Positions 34,988 through 43,144 of a stretch of DNA of 64,000 nucleotides are shown one piece after another. The notes below the pieces were generated by a model that worked only from the letters and a program-made list of their open reading frames with translations, was not told the DNA's origin and did no database searches. Source of the stretch: JBBSJZ01 sp041739875. Its GTDB lineage: Bacteria; Planctomycetota; Planctomycetia; Pirellulales; Pirellulaceae. Location of the stretch: NCBI GenBank assembly GCA_041739875.1, contig JBGSNA010000367.1, positions 33,730 to 97,729 on the forward strand. Direction: 5' to 3'. Every line of letters begins with the position of its first letter. Position 1 is the first letter of the stretch. The translations under genes and the position numbers were made by a program.

Positions 34988-36003
34988 ACGATCCAGCTAT
35001 GAACAGATTCACCGCTCAACTCACCCATACCCGTGTAAAGCATCGGCTTGGATTGTTTCTGCATGGGCTACCTCTCGCGATCCTAGGTATCGGATTGCTA
35101 GCGTGGACGCTTGTGTTTAGCCCCGAGAACGCTGGCGCGCAATCTCCGTTTAACCAACCTCAGTATTCCAATACTCCGAGCTACGGCAACGGTTCCAATC
35201 TTTCGATCCCCAGTGCCGCAATGAATAGTGCCGCATCGAACAGTAGCGATCCGAACAATGCGTCCCAAGGGAATTTTGCGTCAGCCAACGTTTCTGAGGA
35301 CAATGCGTCGACAAGCTCCGAAGCTTGGCTGCTTCCAGGTTTCGCAAAAAAGGTCATGGCTGGCGGTTGGTTAATGCTCCCGCTTGGCGTGTGCTCGCTG
35401 ATCGTATTTGCATTGTCACTCGAGCGAATGGTGGCGCTTCGCCGAGGGCGCGTGATACCGAGACCGTTCGTGCGACGGTTCACCGAATGTGTAGAAGACG
35501 GCCAACTGAGCTTTGAGGAAGCCACTGAGATTTGCGAAGAGTTCGACTGTCCCGTCGCAGAAGTCTTTCAAGCAGCGGTACGGCGCTGGGGACGACCGAT
35601 GCTGGAGATCGAACAGGCTGTGATCGATGCCGGTGACCGAGTCGCTGATGGGCTGCGCCGGTTCCTCCGAGTGTTTCATGCAATTAGCAACGTTGCACCA
35701 CTGATCGGATTACTTGGCACGGTGCTCGGGATGATCGATGGATTTGAAGCGATGAGCTCACAAGAAGCCGTCGGTCGTCCCGACATGCTCGCATCGGGAA
35801 TTAGTACTGCGTTGATTACAACGGCCGGTGGCTTGTCAGTCGCAATCCCTGCTTACCTCGCCTACATGTACTTCAGCAGCAAGTCAGACAAGTATCTCCA
35901 CGAGATCGATAAGCTATGCCAAAAAGTCATCGACTGCATTAGCGCCGAAGGGCTCGAGAGCTCGGGCAATGCGCGCACCGCACGCAAACGCAAAGCCGCT
36001 TAA
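34984..36003 (+). CDS. MotA/TolQ/ExbB-family proton channel subunit
   Basis: 339 residues. N-terminal signal-like hydrophobic stretch (~20-45, cleavage possible at AGAQS), then an S/N/A-rich linker to ~110, then the TolQ/ExbB core: helix at ~118-138, a cytoplasmic charged part, and the paired helices holding NVAPLIGLLGTVLGMIDGF and ISTALITTAGGLSVAIPAYL. It forms the proton channel with the ExbD-like protein encoded next (61 bases downstream) and energises an outer-membrane or periplasmic process. The long secreted N-terminus is typical of planctomycete versions. Confidence 0.92.
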   Translation: MNDPAMNRFTAQLTHTRVKHRLGLFLHGLPLAILGIGLLAWTLVFSPENAGAQSPFNQPQYSNTPSYGNGSNLSIPSAAMNSAASNSSDPNNASQGNFASANVSEDNASTSSEAWLLPGFAKKVMAGGWLMLPLGVCSLIVFALSLERMVALRRGRVIPRPFVRRFTECVEDGQLSFEEATEICEEFDCPVAEVFQAAVRRWGRPMLEIEQAVIDAGDRVADGLRRFLRVFHAISNVAPLIGLLGTVLGMIDGFEAMSSQEAVGRPDMLASGISTALITTAGGLSVAIPAYLAYMYFSSKSDKYLHEIDKLCQKVIDCISAEGLESSGNARTARKRKAA

Positions 36004-36063
36004 AGCAATTCATGCTTAGCAGCCCATTCCCCGCTCACACAAACCATTCTTTTCGCTAGCCTC

Positions 36064-36477
36064 ATGCCCATTCGTCGTCAACCAGCCGAAGAGATCACGA
36101 TCAACTTGACGCCGATGATCGACGTCGTGTTTCTGCTCGTGATCTTCTTTATGGTTGGCAGTAAATTCAACGAAGCGGAGAGTCGCATCCAAGTCAATGT
36201 CCCTGGTGTTGCAGAAATGCGATCAATGGCCCGAGTACCAGACGAACGCGTTGTTGAGATCGCTCCCGACGGCGCCATCACGCTCGACGGCAACTTTGTC
36301 ACAAAAGAACAACTCGTCTTAACGCTCAAGACCCAGCACGCGTCTTATCCAGCACTCAAGGTGGCTGTGCGAGGCGACGGTGGAAGCTCGTTCCAAGGCG
36401 TTGTCGACGTCATGCAAGCCATTCGAGCCAGCGGCGTCGATCAAATTGGGATCGCGGCGCGGAGGAATTACCGTTGA
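36064..36477 (+). CDS. ExbD/TolR-family protein
   Basis: 137 residues. Single transmembrane helix near the N-terminus with the family signature INLTPMIDVVFLLVIFFM, where the Asp carries the proton, followed by a periplasmic domain (LKVAVRGDGGSSFQGVVDVMQAI). Partner of the ExbB-like protein just upstream. It overlaps the next gene through TTGA at 36474-36477. Confidence 0.95.
   Translation: MPIRRQPAEEITINLTPMIDVVFLLVIFFMVGSKFNEAESRIQVNVPGVAEMRSMARVPDERVVEIAPDGAITLDGNFVTKEQLVLTLKTQHASYPALKVAVRGDGGSSFQGVVDVMQAIRASGVDQIGIAARRNYR
36461..36466 (+). promoter_or_regulatory. Strong Shine-Dalgarno for a TTG start
   Basis: GGAGGA lies 7 bases before TTG 36474. A near-perfect anti-16S match supports initiation at this rare start, inside the end of the exbD-like gene. 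Confidence 0.6.
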
Positions 36478-38264
36478 TTGCCGCAGCCCACCTCTGGGCT
36501 GATCCCAAGATCGTCTACCCGGTGGCGATCACGGCCGTCGCCCTACTCGTCGCAACAATTTGGCTTTTTCGTCGACGGAAACGGTCGGGGCGTCAAGCAG
36601 CAATGATCTGCCTGTTGGCGTCGGTTGGCTTGCATGTTGCACTCATCTTTCTGGTGCCACTGATTCCCAAAATGGGCGGAGGCCAATCGGTCGAAGAGGA
36701 TGCGGATGAAGTTGGCGTCGACGCTATCGCTCTCTCGTCATTTGATCCAGAAATGCAGTTCAATGACATCAGCGGCAATGACCCAGACGCAGTCATTGCA
36801 CCGCTTCCGGTCTCCGAATTGACCGATCTACTGGATGAACCGAAACCAACACTCGCGGAGACACCAGCAAGTGATAACGCCCCAGATCAAGCGGAACCGT
36901 CGTCTCCGGCGATACCACAATCACTTGCGATAACCGATGCTCTTCCAACCGATGCGTCGCCGTCCGACTTTGCCTCAGAGTTAAGTGAGTGGCTAGACAA
37001 AACGGTTGAAGAAGACTTGGCCGATCACACTCTTGCTACGTCAGAGATCAGTCCGCCAGCAATGGCGGCGACAGGTGCGAGTGAGCCTCAACGCATCACC
37101 GACGATCCGTTTCACGAAGCGAGTTTGGCAACGGGCGGCGCATCCGCGAACGCAGCAGCTTCGGCTGTGGTCGGCGATCTACAATCGGACTTCGCCAACC
37201 GTGTCGGTTCCGCAAAACAACGGGCGCTAATGGAGACTGGCGGTAGCATCGAAACGGAAGCCGCCGTGGAGAAAGCATTGCGGTTCCTCGTCGCTGGTCA
37301 ACGAGCCGACGGAGCATGGGACCCACAAGCCAGCGGCGCGGGACGCGAACGCGCGCCTCTTGGCGAGACTCGCAGTAACGCTGGCAGCCGCGCCGAAACC
37401 GCGATCACTGGCCTAGCCATCCTTTCGCTCGTCGGGGCTGGGAATACGCACCAGCAGGGCGTGTACGCGGAGAACGTTTACAAGGGGCTAGCGTTCTTGA
37501 TTCAAAAGCAACAACCCGATGGCTCACTCGCTGGCAATGCGAGCGTGTACGAATCCACTTACAGCCACGGCATGGCGGCGCTTGCGATGTGTGAAGCAGC
37601 CGCGATGACGGGAGACGAGTCGGCGATCGAGTGCGCCCGACGTGCGATCGCCTACACTACTCGGATGCAGCACCCAACCACCGGTGGTTGGCGATATACT
37701 GCGGGCGATCCCGGCGATCTCAGCCAGCTCGGTTGGCAGGCGATGGTCATTGACGGCGGACATCGCTCGGGCATCAAAATCGACGCACGTAATGTCGCCG
37801 GCATTGAGCGATTTCTATCGTCGGTGCGAGCGGGGCAACGAGGCGGACTTGCAAGCTATCGTCCTGGAGAAGCCCCCAGTCGCACAATGACCGCCGAGGC
37901 GCTTGCAACCAAGTTGCTTGTCGGCAGCCGAATCAACCCCGAAGAGATCGTCGAAGCGGAAAACTCGCTGCTTCAACAAACACCTGGCGTTGGCCAAGAC
38001 AACTATTACTATTGGTACTATGCCACGCTGGCATTGCACCAGTTGCAAGACGATGCGTGGCAGACTTGGAACGACTCACTCAAACACCGATTGCTCAGCA
38101 CCCAGCGAAGTGACGGCTCGTGGCCCACCGACAGTGTTTGGGGTGGCTATGGCGGTTCGGTCTATACGACTTCGATGGCGACGTTATGTTTAGAGTCTTA
38201 CTACCGCCATGCCCTGCGCGACGGATCGCAAAGCGGCTTGCAGCAAAGATCGGCTCGCAAATAG
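36474..38264 (+). CDS. Membrane protein with prenyltransferase/squalene-cyclase-type alpha-toroid
   Basis: 596 residues, TTG start supported by GGAGGA. Two N-terminal helices (~8-28 and ~42-62), then a long acidic S/P/A/D-rich linker (~80-240), then an (alpha/alpha) toroid with QW-like motifs: GQRADGAWDPQ, KQQPDGSLAG, HPTTGGWRYTAGDPGDLSQLGWQ, QRSDGSWPTDSVWGGYGGSVYTT. No DxDD catalytic motif of squalene-hopene cyclases is evident, so it is probably a binding protein, not a cyclase. It is coupled to the ExbB/ExbD pair. Confidence 0.85.
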   Translation: MIAAAHLWADPKIVYPVAITAVALLVATIWLFRRRKRSGRQAAMICLLASVGLHVALIFLVPLIPKMGGGQSVEEDADEVGVDAIALSSFDPEMQFNDISGNDPDAVIAPLPVSELTDLLDEPKPTLAETPASDNAPDQAEPSSPAIPQSLAITDALPTDASPSDFASELSEWLDKTVEEDLADHTLATSEISPPAMAATGASEPQRITDDPFHEASLATGGASANAAASAVVGDLQSDFANRVGSAKQRALMETGGSIETEAAVEKALRFLVAGQRADGAWDPQASGAGRERAPLGETRSNAGSRAETAITGLAILSLVGAGNTHQQGVYAENVYKGLAFLIQKQQPDGSLAGNASVYESTYSHGMAALAMCEAAAMTGDESAIECARRAIAYTTRMQHPTTGGWRYTAGDPGDLSQLGWQAMVIDGGHRSGIKIDARNVAGIERFLSSVRAGQRGGLASYRPGEAPSRTMTAEALATKLLVGSRINPEEIVEAENSLLQQTPGVGQDNYYYWYYATLALHQLQDDAWQTWNDSLKHRLLSTQRSDGSWPTDSVWGGYGGSVYTTSMATLCLESYYRHALRDGSQSGLQQRSARK

Positions 38265-38271
38265 CCAAAGC

Positions 38272-39405
38272 GTGACTCCGTTGAATCGACTGCTCGAATC
38301 ACTTCATGAAACGGCCACCGCCGAAGGCTTCGTGCTTGCGGGAGTCGCTCCAGCCGTAACCTCGACGGGCTTTCATCAACTCACGCAGTGGATCGAAGCT
38401 GGGCATGCCGCCTCGATGGACTACTTCGCCAATCGCTTGCATGCTTACGAGCATCCTTGCCATGTCCTCGAAGGCGTTCGCAGCGTCCTCGTCCTCACGT
38501 ACCCATACGACGCTGCTACACGGGAAGCAACAAAGAGTGGAAGCGGGCGAATCGCTCGCTATGTCGGCGACGGAAGCGACTACCATGATTTGCTCCATCC
38601 AAAGCTTCGACGACTCAGCAAAACGATTGTCGACGCGAGGCCTGAGGCGTCTGTTCGAGGCATCGTCGATACAGCACCATTGATGGAACGCGAAATCGCC
38701 GTAGCCGCAGGTCTTGGCTGGCAAGGCAAAAACACGCTACTGCTCAATCGCGAACATGGAAGTTACTTCTTACTCGCTTGTTTGTTGACGAGTGTCGAGC
38801 TACCCCTCAGCGAACCGCATCGAACGAGTCACTGTGGAACGTGCACGGCTTGTTTGGACGCATGCCCAACTCAAGCATTCCCGTCGCCTGGAGTACTCGA
38901 TGCCTCACGCTGTATCAGCTATCTAACGATTGAAAACGATGGGCCGATCGACGAAACACTTCGTAGCGGAATCGGCGACTGGTTGTTTGGTTGCGACGTT
39001 TGCCAAGACGTTTGTCCGTGGAATCGCAAACCAACGCGTCGCGCTGAGAGCAAACCAACGGATGCTCCCACAGGCCAACTCCGTGACATTCCACTCGCTG
39101 AGTTGTTTGACCTCGATGACAATTCGTTTCGAGCACAGTTCCGAAAGACACCGTTCTGGCGCAGCCGTCGTCGTGGGCTGTTGCGAAACGCGGCGATTGT
39201 TCTTGGTAACCAACGTGACCTCGGAGCCACAAAACCACTCGCAAAAGGTCTTAATGACGTTGAACCCATGGTTCGTGGTGCATCCGCGTGGGCACTGGGC
39301 CAAATTGGTGGCCCAGTGTCACGCAACACCCTTGATCTTCGCTTGATTTGCGAAGATGAACCAGATGTCCGAAGCGAAATCATCTCGGCACTACGAGCTT
39401 TTTAA
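38272..39405 (+). CDS. queG: Epoxyqueuosine reductase QueG
   Basis: 377 residues from GTG 38272, 7 bases after the previous stop. An ATG at 38209 is in frame but would add unrelated residues and overlap. QueG reduces epoxyqueuosine to queuosine in tRNA using cobalamin and two 4Fe-4S clusters. Seen here: DUF1730-like N-terminal half with DTAPLMEREIA and GLGWQGKNTLLL, the ferredoxin motifs CGTCTACLDACPTQAF and CDVCQDVCPW, and a C-terminal HEAT-like repeat. Confidence 0.95.
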   Translation: MTPLNRLLESLHETATAEGFVLAGVAPAVTSTGFHQLTQWIEAGHAASMDYFANRLHAYEHPCHVLEGVRSVLVLTYPYDAATREATKSGSGRIARYVGDGSDYHDLLHPKLRRLSKTIVDARPEASVRGIVDTAPLMEREIAVAAGLGWQGKNTLLLNREHGSYFLLACLLTSVELPLSEPHRTSHCGTCTACLDACPTQAFPSPGVLDASRCISYLTIENDGPIDETLRSGIGDWLFGCDVCQDVCPWNRKPTRRAESKPTDAPTGQLRDIPLAELFDLDDNSFRAQFRKTPFWRSRRRGLLRNAAIVLGNQRDLGATKPLAKGLNDVEPMVRGASAWALGQIGGPVSRNTLDLRLICEDEPDVRSEIISALRAF

Positions 39406-39474
39406 GAAAAAACATCGTCAACTCACCCGACCGCGAGATTTTTTCTCCTCGAATGCTGTACCTACAAACCTTAT

Positions 39475-39483
39475 TGCTAAAAT
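39475..39483 (+). promoter_or_regulatory. Extended -10 promoter candidate
   Basis: TGCTAAAAT matches an extended -10 (TGn plus TAAAAT, 5 of 6). No good -35 is seen. A start at about 39490 would give a leader of ~45 bases before the small ORF upstream of the PafA/Dop-like gene. Confidence 0.35.
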
Positions 39484-39533
39484 GCCCGTATGTCTGAGTC
39501 GCTTCTTTCTTTAAGCACGTAGGGGGTGTGGTC

Positions 39534-39728
39534 GTGGCGATTAATATGGCGAACCAAATACTAGCAAAAGCCGAATCTGAGATTGCGTCGCCGATCGCAG
39601 TGGGCTCAACGCAATCACCACCGACCGAGATCTCGCTGGGTCATGTTGCCGCCAACATCGTTGCCGATGCAAAAACTTCTCCGGCCACGTATCTTCGCCG
39701 ATGCGTTACCGGTCATGATGGCGAATGA
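39534..39728 (+). CDS. Small 64-residue protein ending in Gly-Glu, coupled to the PafA/Dop-like gene
   Basis: GTG start with AGGGGG at 39521-39526; GTG 39528 and ATG 39546 are alternatives. Its stop overlaps the start of the next gene as ATGA (39725-39728). The protein is Ala/Ser/Pro-rich, probably flexible, and ends ATYLRRCVTGHDGE. Length and a C-terminal Gly-Glu recall Pup/UBact modifiers, and the coupled gene is a Pup-ligase homologue, but overall similarity to Pup is weak: few charged residues and only two lysines. It could equally be a leader ORF. Function is unproven. Confidence 0.45.
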   Translation: MAINMANQILAKAESEIASPIAVGSTQSPPTEISLGHVAANIVADAKTSPATYLRRCVTGHDGE

Positions 39729-41482
39729 TACGTCGTGTTCGTCGACGAGCTGGATCGACTTGCTTCAACCAGCAGAGTACTCCACGTTCGCGCATCGCGG
39801 TGCGGCGTCGCCTTCTCAATCGCTTAATTGGTATCGAAACGGAATATGCGCCGGTCTTCGTTGATGGCGCGTTGATTGCCCACGAAGACATCCCGACGGC
39901 GCGAGTCGTTTACCAAGCGATCGTTGATATCATTCGACATGATCAACCGAGCGCCGTCGGCATGTACGACCAAGACCAAGTGTTCCTCGCCAACGGAGGT
40001 GCAATCAGTTTCGAGTCGCATCCGGCCGTTCAATCGCAGCCTGGTGGACTCGTTGAAATTGCGACCCCCGAGGTTCGCTCAGTAAGCGATCTCATTGCGT
40101 GCCAACGTGCGATGGACGAACTCGTCTCCGAAGCAGCATCGCGAGTGAATTTGAACGCGGAAGTTCGCGTGCTTAAAAACACCAGCGATGCCGTTGGTCA
40201 CGTCTATGGTTGCCAAGAAAACTATGAAGCTGTTGTCGCGCGAGGTCTTTGGCTAGTGATCTATCGTGCGTTCGTTCTTTTGCTGTGGGCGATTCAATGC
40301 GTAAGTTTTATCCTAGCAATTCCAATCCTTGGGCTGGCGACATTTGCCAGCGTGCTCGTCAGGTATTTCAATAGAAGCTCCGAGCCCAAGACACCGGGCC
40401 GGAATGACATTTTCAGCAGCATGCCAGCTTGGACGCTGGGATTGATGATTCAAACACTGCGGCTAATTCACTTTCCCAGCGTGATCGTGCTGCGTTTCGT
40501 TGGCAACCATGTCGCATTTCGTCCTCAACGCAAATACTTGACGGCGCTACTTGTATCGAGATTGGCATTAGCAAGCACAGGCGAACTTGATGCCGACGGA
40601 CGCTTTCGATTGAGCGCCAAAGCGATGTCCGTCGACTGTGTCGCGGATATTGGTGGCTTCAGCGGAGAGCGACCGATCTTTGTGTATGGGCATTGGCTTA
40701 GCCAACTCTGTGCGAAGTCGTTCTTTTCCTTGGCATCGGCAAAAGCGTTGATGGCACGCAAACAACGTCTTCAAATCGGACTTTCCGACTCGAATCTGTG
40801 CGATCTTGCAGAGTACGTAAAAGTCGGCTCAGTGTCCCTTGTACTGGACATGATCGAACGCGGTGACACGAAGGGATTACCAAAACTGTACCGCCCACTC
40901 AGGTCACTTCATCGCATTAACTGTGATTGGAATTTGGTGTCGAAGGTACGAACCAGTCGTGGCGAGCTTTCGGCAATTGAAATCCAGCGACTCTATCATC
41001 GCGAGGCATCGAGATTTGTCGCCAGCGTTGATGCGAGTGATCGCGGCGAAGCTCTCGACATACTGCGATACTGGCGAGATGCAGTCGACCTGATTGCCCA
41101 ATTCCGCAAGGATGCCAGCGCTCTTGAACCGGCACTCGGTCGTATTGATTGGATGAGCAAACTTTGGATGCTCAATCAACTCGACCCTCATGTCCCGTGG
41201 GCAGTACGCAAGAAAGTCGATTTGCGATATCACGAGCTCTCGACTGATGGTTACCATCACAAACTCGCCGCAACGCTCCCCGAAGTTCGAATTGTTTCGG
41301 ACGAACAAATTGACGAGCGACGCATCTCACCACCCCCCAACAGCCCCGCCGCTCGGCGAGGTTGGCTCATCCGCGAGTTCGCTGGCCTCGACACACAACT
41401 CCGAGCCGAATGGAGTCACGCCACCGTTGCCGATGGAAAGAAACAACGACGCGTCGAATTCACATCGACAAGGTCTTCATGA
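39725..41482 (+). CDS. PafA/Dop-family (Pup ligase/depupylase-like) protein with membrane insert
   Basis: 585 residues from ATG 39725. GTG 39800 is an alternative start that would place the GIETEY motif nearer the N-terminus, as is usual. Family hallmarks: LIGIETEYAPVF, VFLANGGAISFE...LVEIATPEVRSV, LKNTSDAVGHVYGCQENY, and C-terminal DLRYHELSTDGYHHKL with PPPNSPAARRGWL. This is the carboxylate-amine ligase fold of PafA and Dop. Residues ~178-220 contain two hydrophobic helices (YRAFVLLLWAIQCVSFILAI, GLATFASVLV) not found in actinobacterial enzymes, so it may be membrane-bound. No proteasome, Mpa/ARC or second PafA/Dop gene lies in the window. Ligase versus hydrolase cannot be told. Confidence 0.88.
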   Translation: MIRRVRRRAGSTCFNQQSTPRSRIAVRRRLLNRLIGIETEYAPVFVDGALIAHEDIPTARVVYQAIVDIIRHDQPSAVGMYDQDQVFLANGGAISFESHPAVQSQPGGLVEIATPEVRSVSDLIACQRAMDELVSEAASRVNLNAEVRVLKNTSDAVGHVYGCQENYEAVVARGLWLVIYRAFVLLLWAIQCVSFILAIPILGLATFASVLVRYFNRSSEPKTPGRNDIFSSMPAWTLGLMIQTLRLIHFPSVIVLRFVGNHVAFRPQRKYLTALLVSRLALASTGELDADGRFRLSAKAMSVDCVADIGGFSGERPIFVYGHWLSQLCAKSFFSLASAKALMARKQRLQIGLSDSNLCDLAEYVKVGSVSLVLDMIERGDTKGLPKLYRPLRSLHRINCDWNLVSKVRTSRGELSAIEIQRLYHREASRFVASVDASDRGEALDILRYWRDAVDLIAQFRKDASALEPALGRIDWMSKLWMLNQLDPHVPWAVRKKVDLRYHELSTDGYHHKLAATLPEVRIVSDEQIDERRISPPPNSPAARRGWLIREFAGLDTQLRAEWSHATVADGKKQRRVEFTSTRSS

Positions 41483-41485
41483 AAC

Positions 41486-41782
41486 CTAATTCGCTTGGTC
41501 GTCTTCATACAAGTCCTCGGGCAAGATGTGTTCAACGCGAAAGGTTTCACCAATCAGATGCTCTCGATCGGAGACGTACCAGCGATTCGCTGAGACTGCA
41601 AAGAAACTTTCGTGGTTCGAGTCTCCGAGAAGCCGGCGGCGATATCAGTAGTAATCGGTTTCCAAACCCGACGCGAGCAAAATCGAAGCGATGATGCAGC
41701 CCACATCTGCCGACTGACGGCTAAGCGTTCTTTCGCGAAACAGCAAAGCTTCAATGAACCGGGCGTTATTGCGAAAAAGCAT
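41486..41782 (-). pseudogene. Degraded gene with one in-frame stop
   Basis: On the minus strand a frame opening at ATG 41782 (after GAGG) reads FIEALLFRERTLSRQSADVG to a TGA at 41647-41645, then continues in the same frame with LLGDSNHESFFAVSANRWYV and ends EDLYEDDQAN at 41486. Both halves look like protein. Either it is a gene broken by one stop or two short genes. No family recognised. Confidence 0.35.
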
Positions 41783-41928
41783 CCTCGATATCTGAATTAT
41801 GGAAAAGTAACCGAAAGCCAAAAAGGCAAATTCATGAAAATCGATTACGAGATTGCAGCTTATTTGAACTGATGCGGATTGCTGCGTAGACGATTTGCGG
41901 TTCGATGGGAACTCTCTGATAATTCAAC

Positions 41929-41964
41929 CGGACACATTTTCCTTGTCGGGCACATTTTCCTCGT
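41929..41964. repeat. 18-base direct tandem repeat, possible IS-end remnant
   Basis: CGGACACATTTTCCTTGT (41929-41946) and CGGGCACATTTTCCTCGT (41947-41964) match at 16 of 18 bases. Paired ACATTTTCC-type repeats resemble multiple terminal repeats of some IS21/IS481-type elements, but no transposase is present. Confidence 0.5.
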
Positions 41965-42205
41965 TCAACGCGTAAAACATGCGAGGCGCGGCAATGCAAA
42001 GATTGACGCTGGCATCACTCGAATTGAGAAATCCCTGTCCGACCAATCCCGCGTCGAGTATCTACCGTGCGACGAAAAACGCTCGGACTTCGAAAAAAGT
42101 TTTTGTTTTTGTTGTTTTTGATCGCGTCGTTAACTCGCCTTTAGCTCGGTAGCCGCTAGTCAAACGAAAAAGGCTCGATCGTTTACTTCCAAAGCCGCGT
42201 TGGAC

Positions 42206-42228
42206 AAAAGACCCCGGGGAGGCCTTTG
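42206..42228 (-). terminator. Possible terminator of the LDH-like gene
   Basis: Just after the stop on the minus strand, a GC-rich imperfect inverted repeat (AAAGGCCTCCCC/GGGGTCTTT) ends in TTTT. The loop is tight and the stem has mismatches. Confidence 0.3.
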
Positions 42229-42234
42229 CGACTG

Positions 42235-43137
42235 CTACATTTTCTCAATCGCTTGCTTAACTTGCTCCGCAGAGTGCCGGAACGAAGCTTGCTCGTCCTC
42301 CGACAACACGGGATGCAAGATGCGTGTCACACCGGCGCGCCCAATGACCGCAGGCAGAGATAAGCACACGTCATCCACACCCAAATATCCGTCGACCAAG
42401 ATGCTCACGGGCATCGTGTGCCGCAGATCGTAAACGATGGAGTCCAGAATCGTTCTGGTTGCCAGCGCGATGCCATAGCATGTGTGCCCTTTGAGCCGCG
42501 ATACTTCGTAGCCCATGTTGACCGTCTCGCGAAACAATCGCTTGGTCGTGTCGCTGGGGTAGAAACGCTCGCCTCCAGTCATCGCGATTGAGTGTGCCGC
42601 GAACTGGCTGTCACCGTGCTCACCAAGTATATACGCTCGAATGTCATCTGAATGAATCTGAAGTTCGGACGACAACAATGCTCGATACCGAACGCTGTCC
42701 AATAACGTGCCCGTTCCGATCACTCGCTCAGGAGGGAATCCGGATAGCTTGAGTGTCGCATACGTCATCGGATCGACTGGATTCGTGACGACGATCAAGA
42801 TCGCATCGGGACTAGCCTTCGCCAGCGCCGGGATCCATTCCTTCAAGATATTCAAGTTGTCCGACGCCAGATCGAGTCGTTTCCGATTGGGATCTCCGTA
42901 AACGACGGACGAAGTAAAGATAATCACATCCGAACCCGCAGAGTCAGCAATCTCGCCAGCTCGAATTTGCATGTTGCTGTTTTGCAGAGCACTGGCGTGA
43001 CGCAAGTCCATGGCTTCGCCTTCGGCTTTCTCGCGAGAGCGGTTGACAAGCAACAACTCGGTTGCCAGCGGCTCCATGACATTCGCGAAAGCGATCGCCG
43101 CTCCAACACGTCCTACGCCAACAATCGTAATCTTCAT
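42235..43137 (-). CDS. Lactate/malate dehydrogenase-family protein
   Basis: 300 residues from ATG 43137, where the Rossmann motif MKITIVGVGRVGAAIA begins; the frame extends upstream without family content. NAD-dependent 2-hydroxyacid dehydrogenase fold: NPVDPMTYATLKLSGFP, GTLLDSVRYR (substrate Arg) and the catalytic His in GEHGDSQF. The specificity loop reads SSVVYGDPNRKRLDL and lacks the usual Gln (LDH) or Arg (MDH), so the substrate is open. It starts 7 bases after the M50-like gene. Confidence 0.88.
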   Translation of the reverse strand: MKITIVGVGRVGAAIAFANVMEPLATELLLVNRSREKAEGEAMDLRHASALQNSNMQIRAGEIADSAGSDVIIFTSSVVYGDPNRKRLDLASDNLNILKEWIPALAKASPDAILIVVTNPVDPMTYATLKLSGFPPERVIGTGTLLDSVRYRALLSSELQIHSDDIRAYILGEHGDSQFAAHSIAMTGGERFYPSDTTKRLFRETVNMGYEVSRLKGHTCYGIALATRTILDSIVYDLRHTMPVSILVDGYLGVDDVCLSLPAVIGRAGVTRILHPVLSEDEQASFRHSAEQVKQAIEKM

Positions 43138-43144
43138 AGCTTGC

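Larger units (their letters stand above)
41483..42234. other. 750-base decayed intergenic stretch
   Basis: Between the PafA/Dop-like gene and the LDH-like gene no intact gene is convincing. It holds the probable pseudogene, the 18-base tandem repeat at 41929-41964 and a T-rich run at 42093-42120. Frames on the plus strand (41612-41872, 41879-42121) have no recognisable content. Confidence 0.5.

Noticed and set aside
36474..38264. Squalene-hopene or terpene cyclase function
   Set aside because: The toroid fold is present but no DxDD catalytic motif is evident, and context is ExbB/ExbD, not isoprenoid genes.
38209..38271. ATG 38209 as the queG start
   Set aside because: It would add 21 residues unlike QueG and overlap the toroid gene by 56 bases; GTG 38272 fits the family start.
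41612..42121. Two plus-strand frames of 86 and 80 codons
   Set aside because: They run across a probable pseudogene and an 18-base repeat, with no recognisable content.
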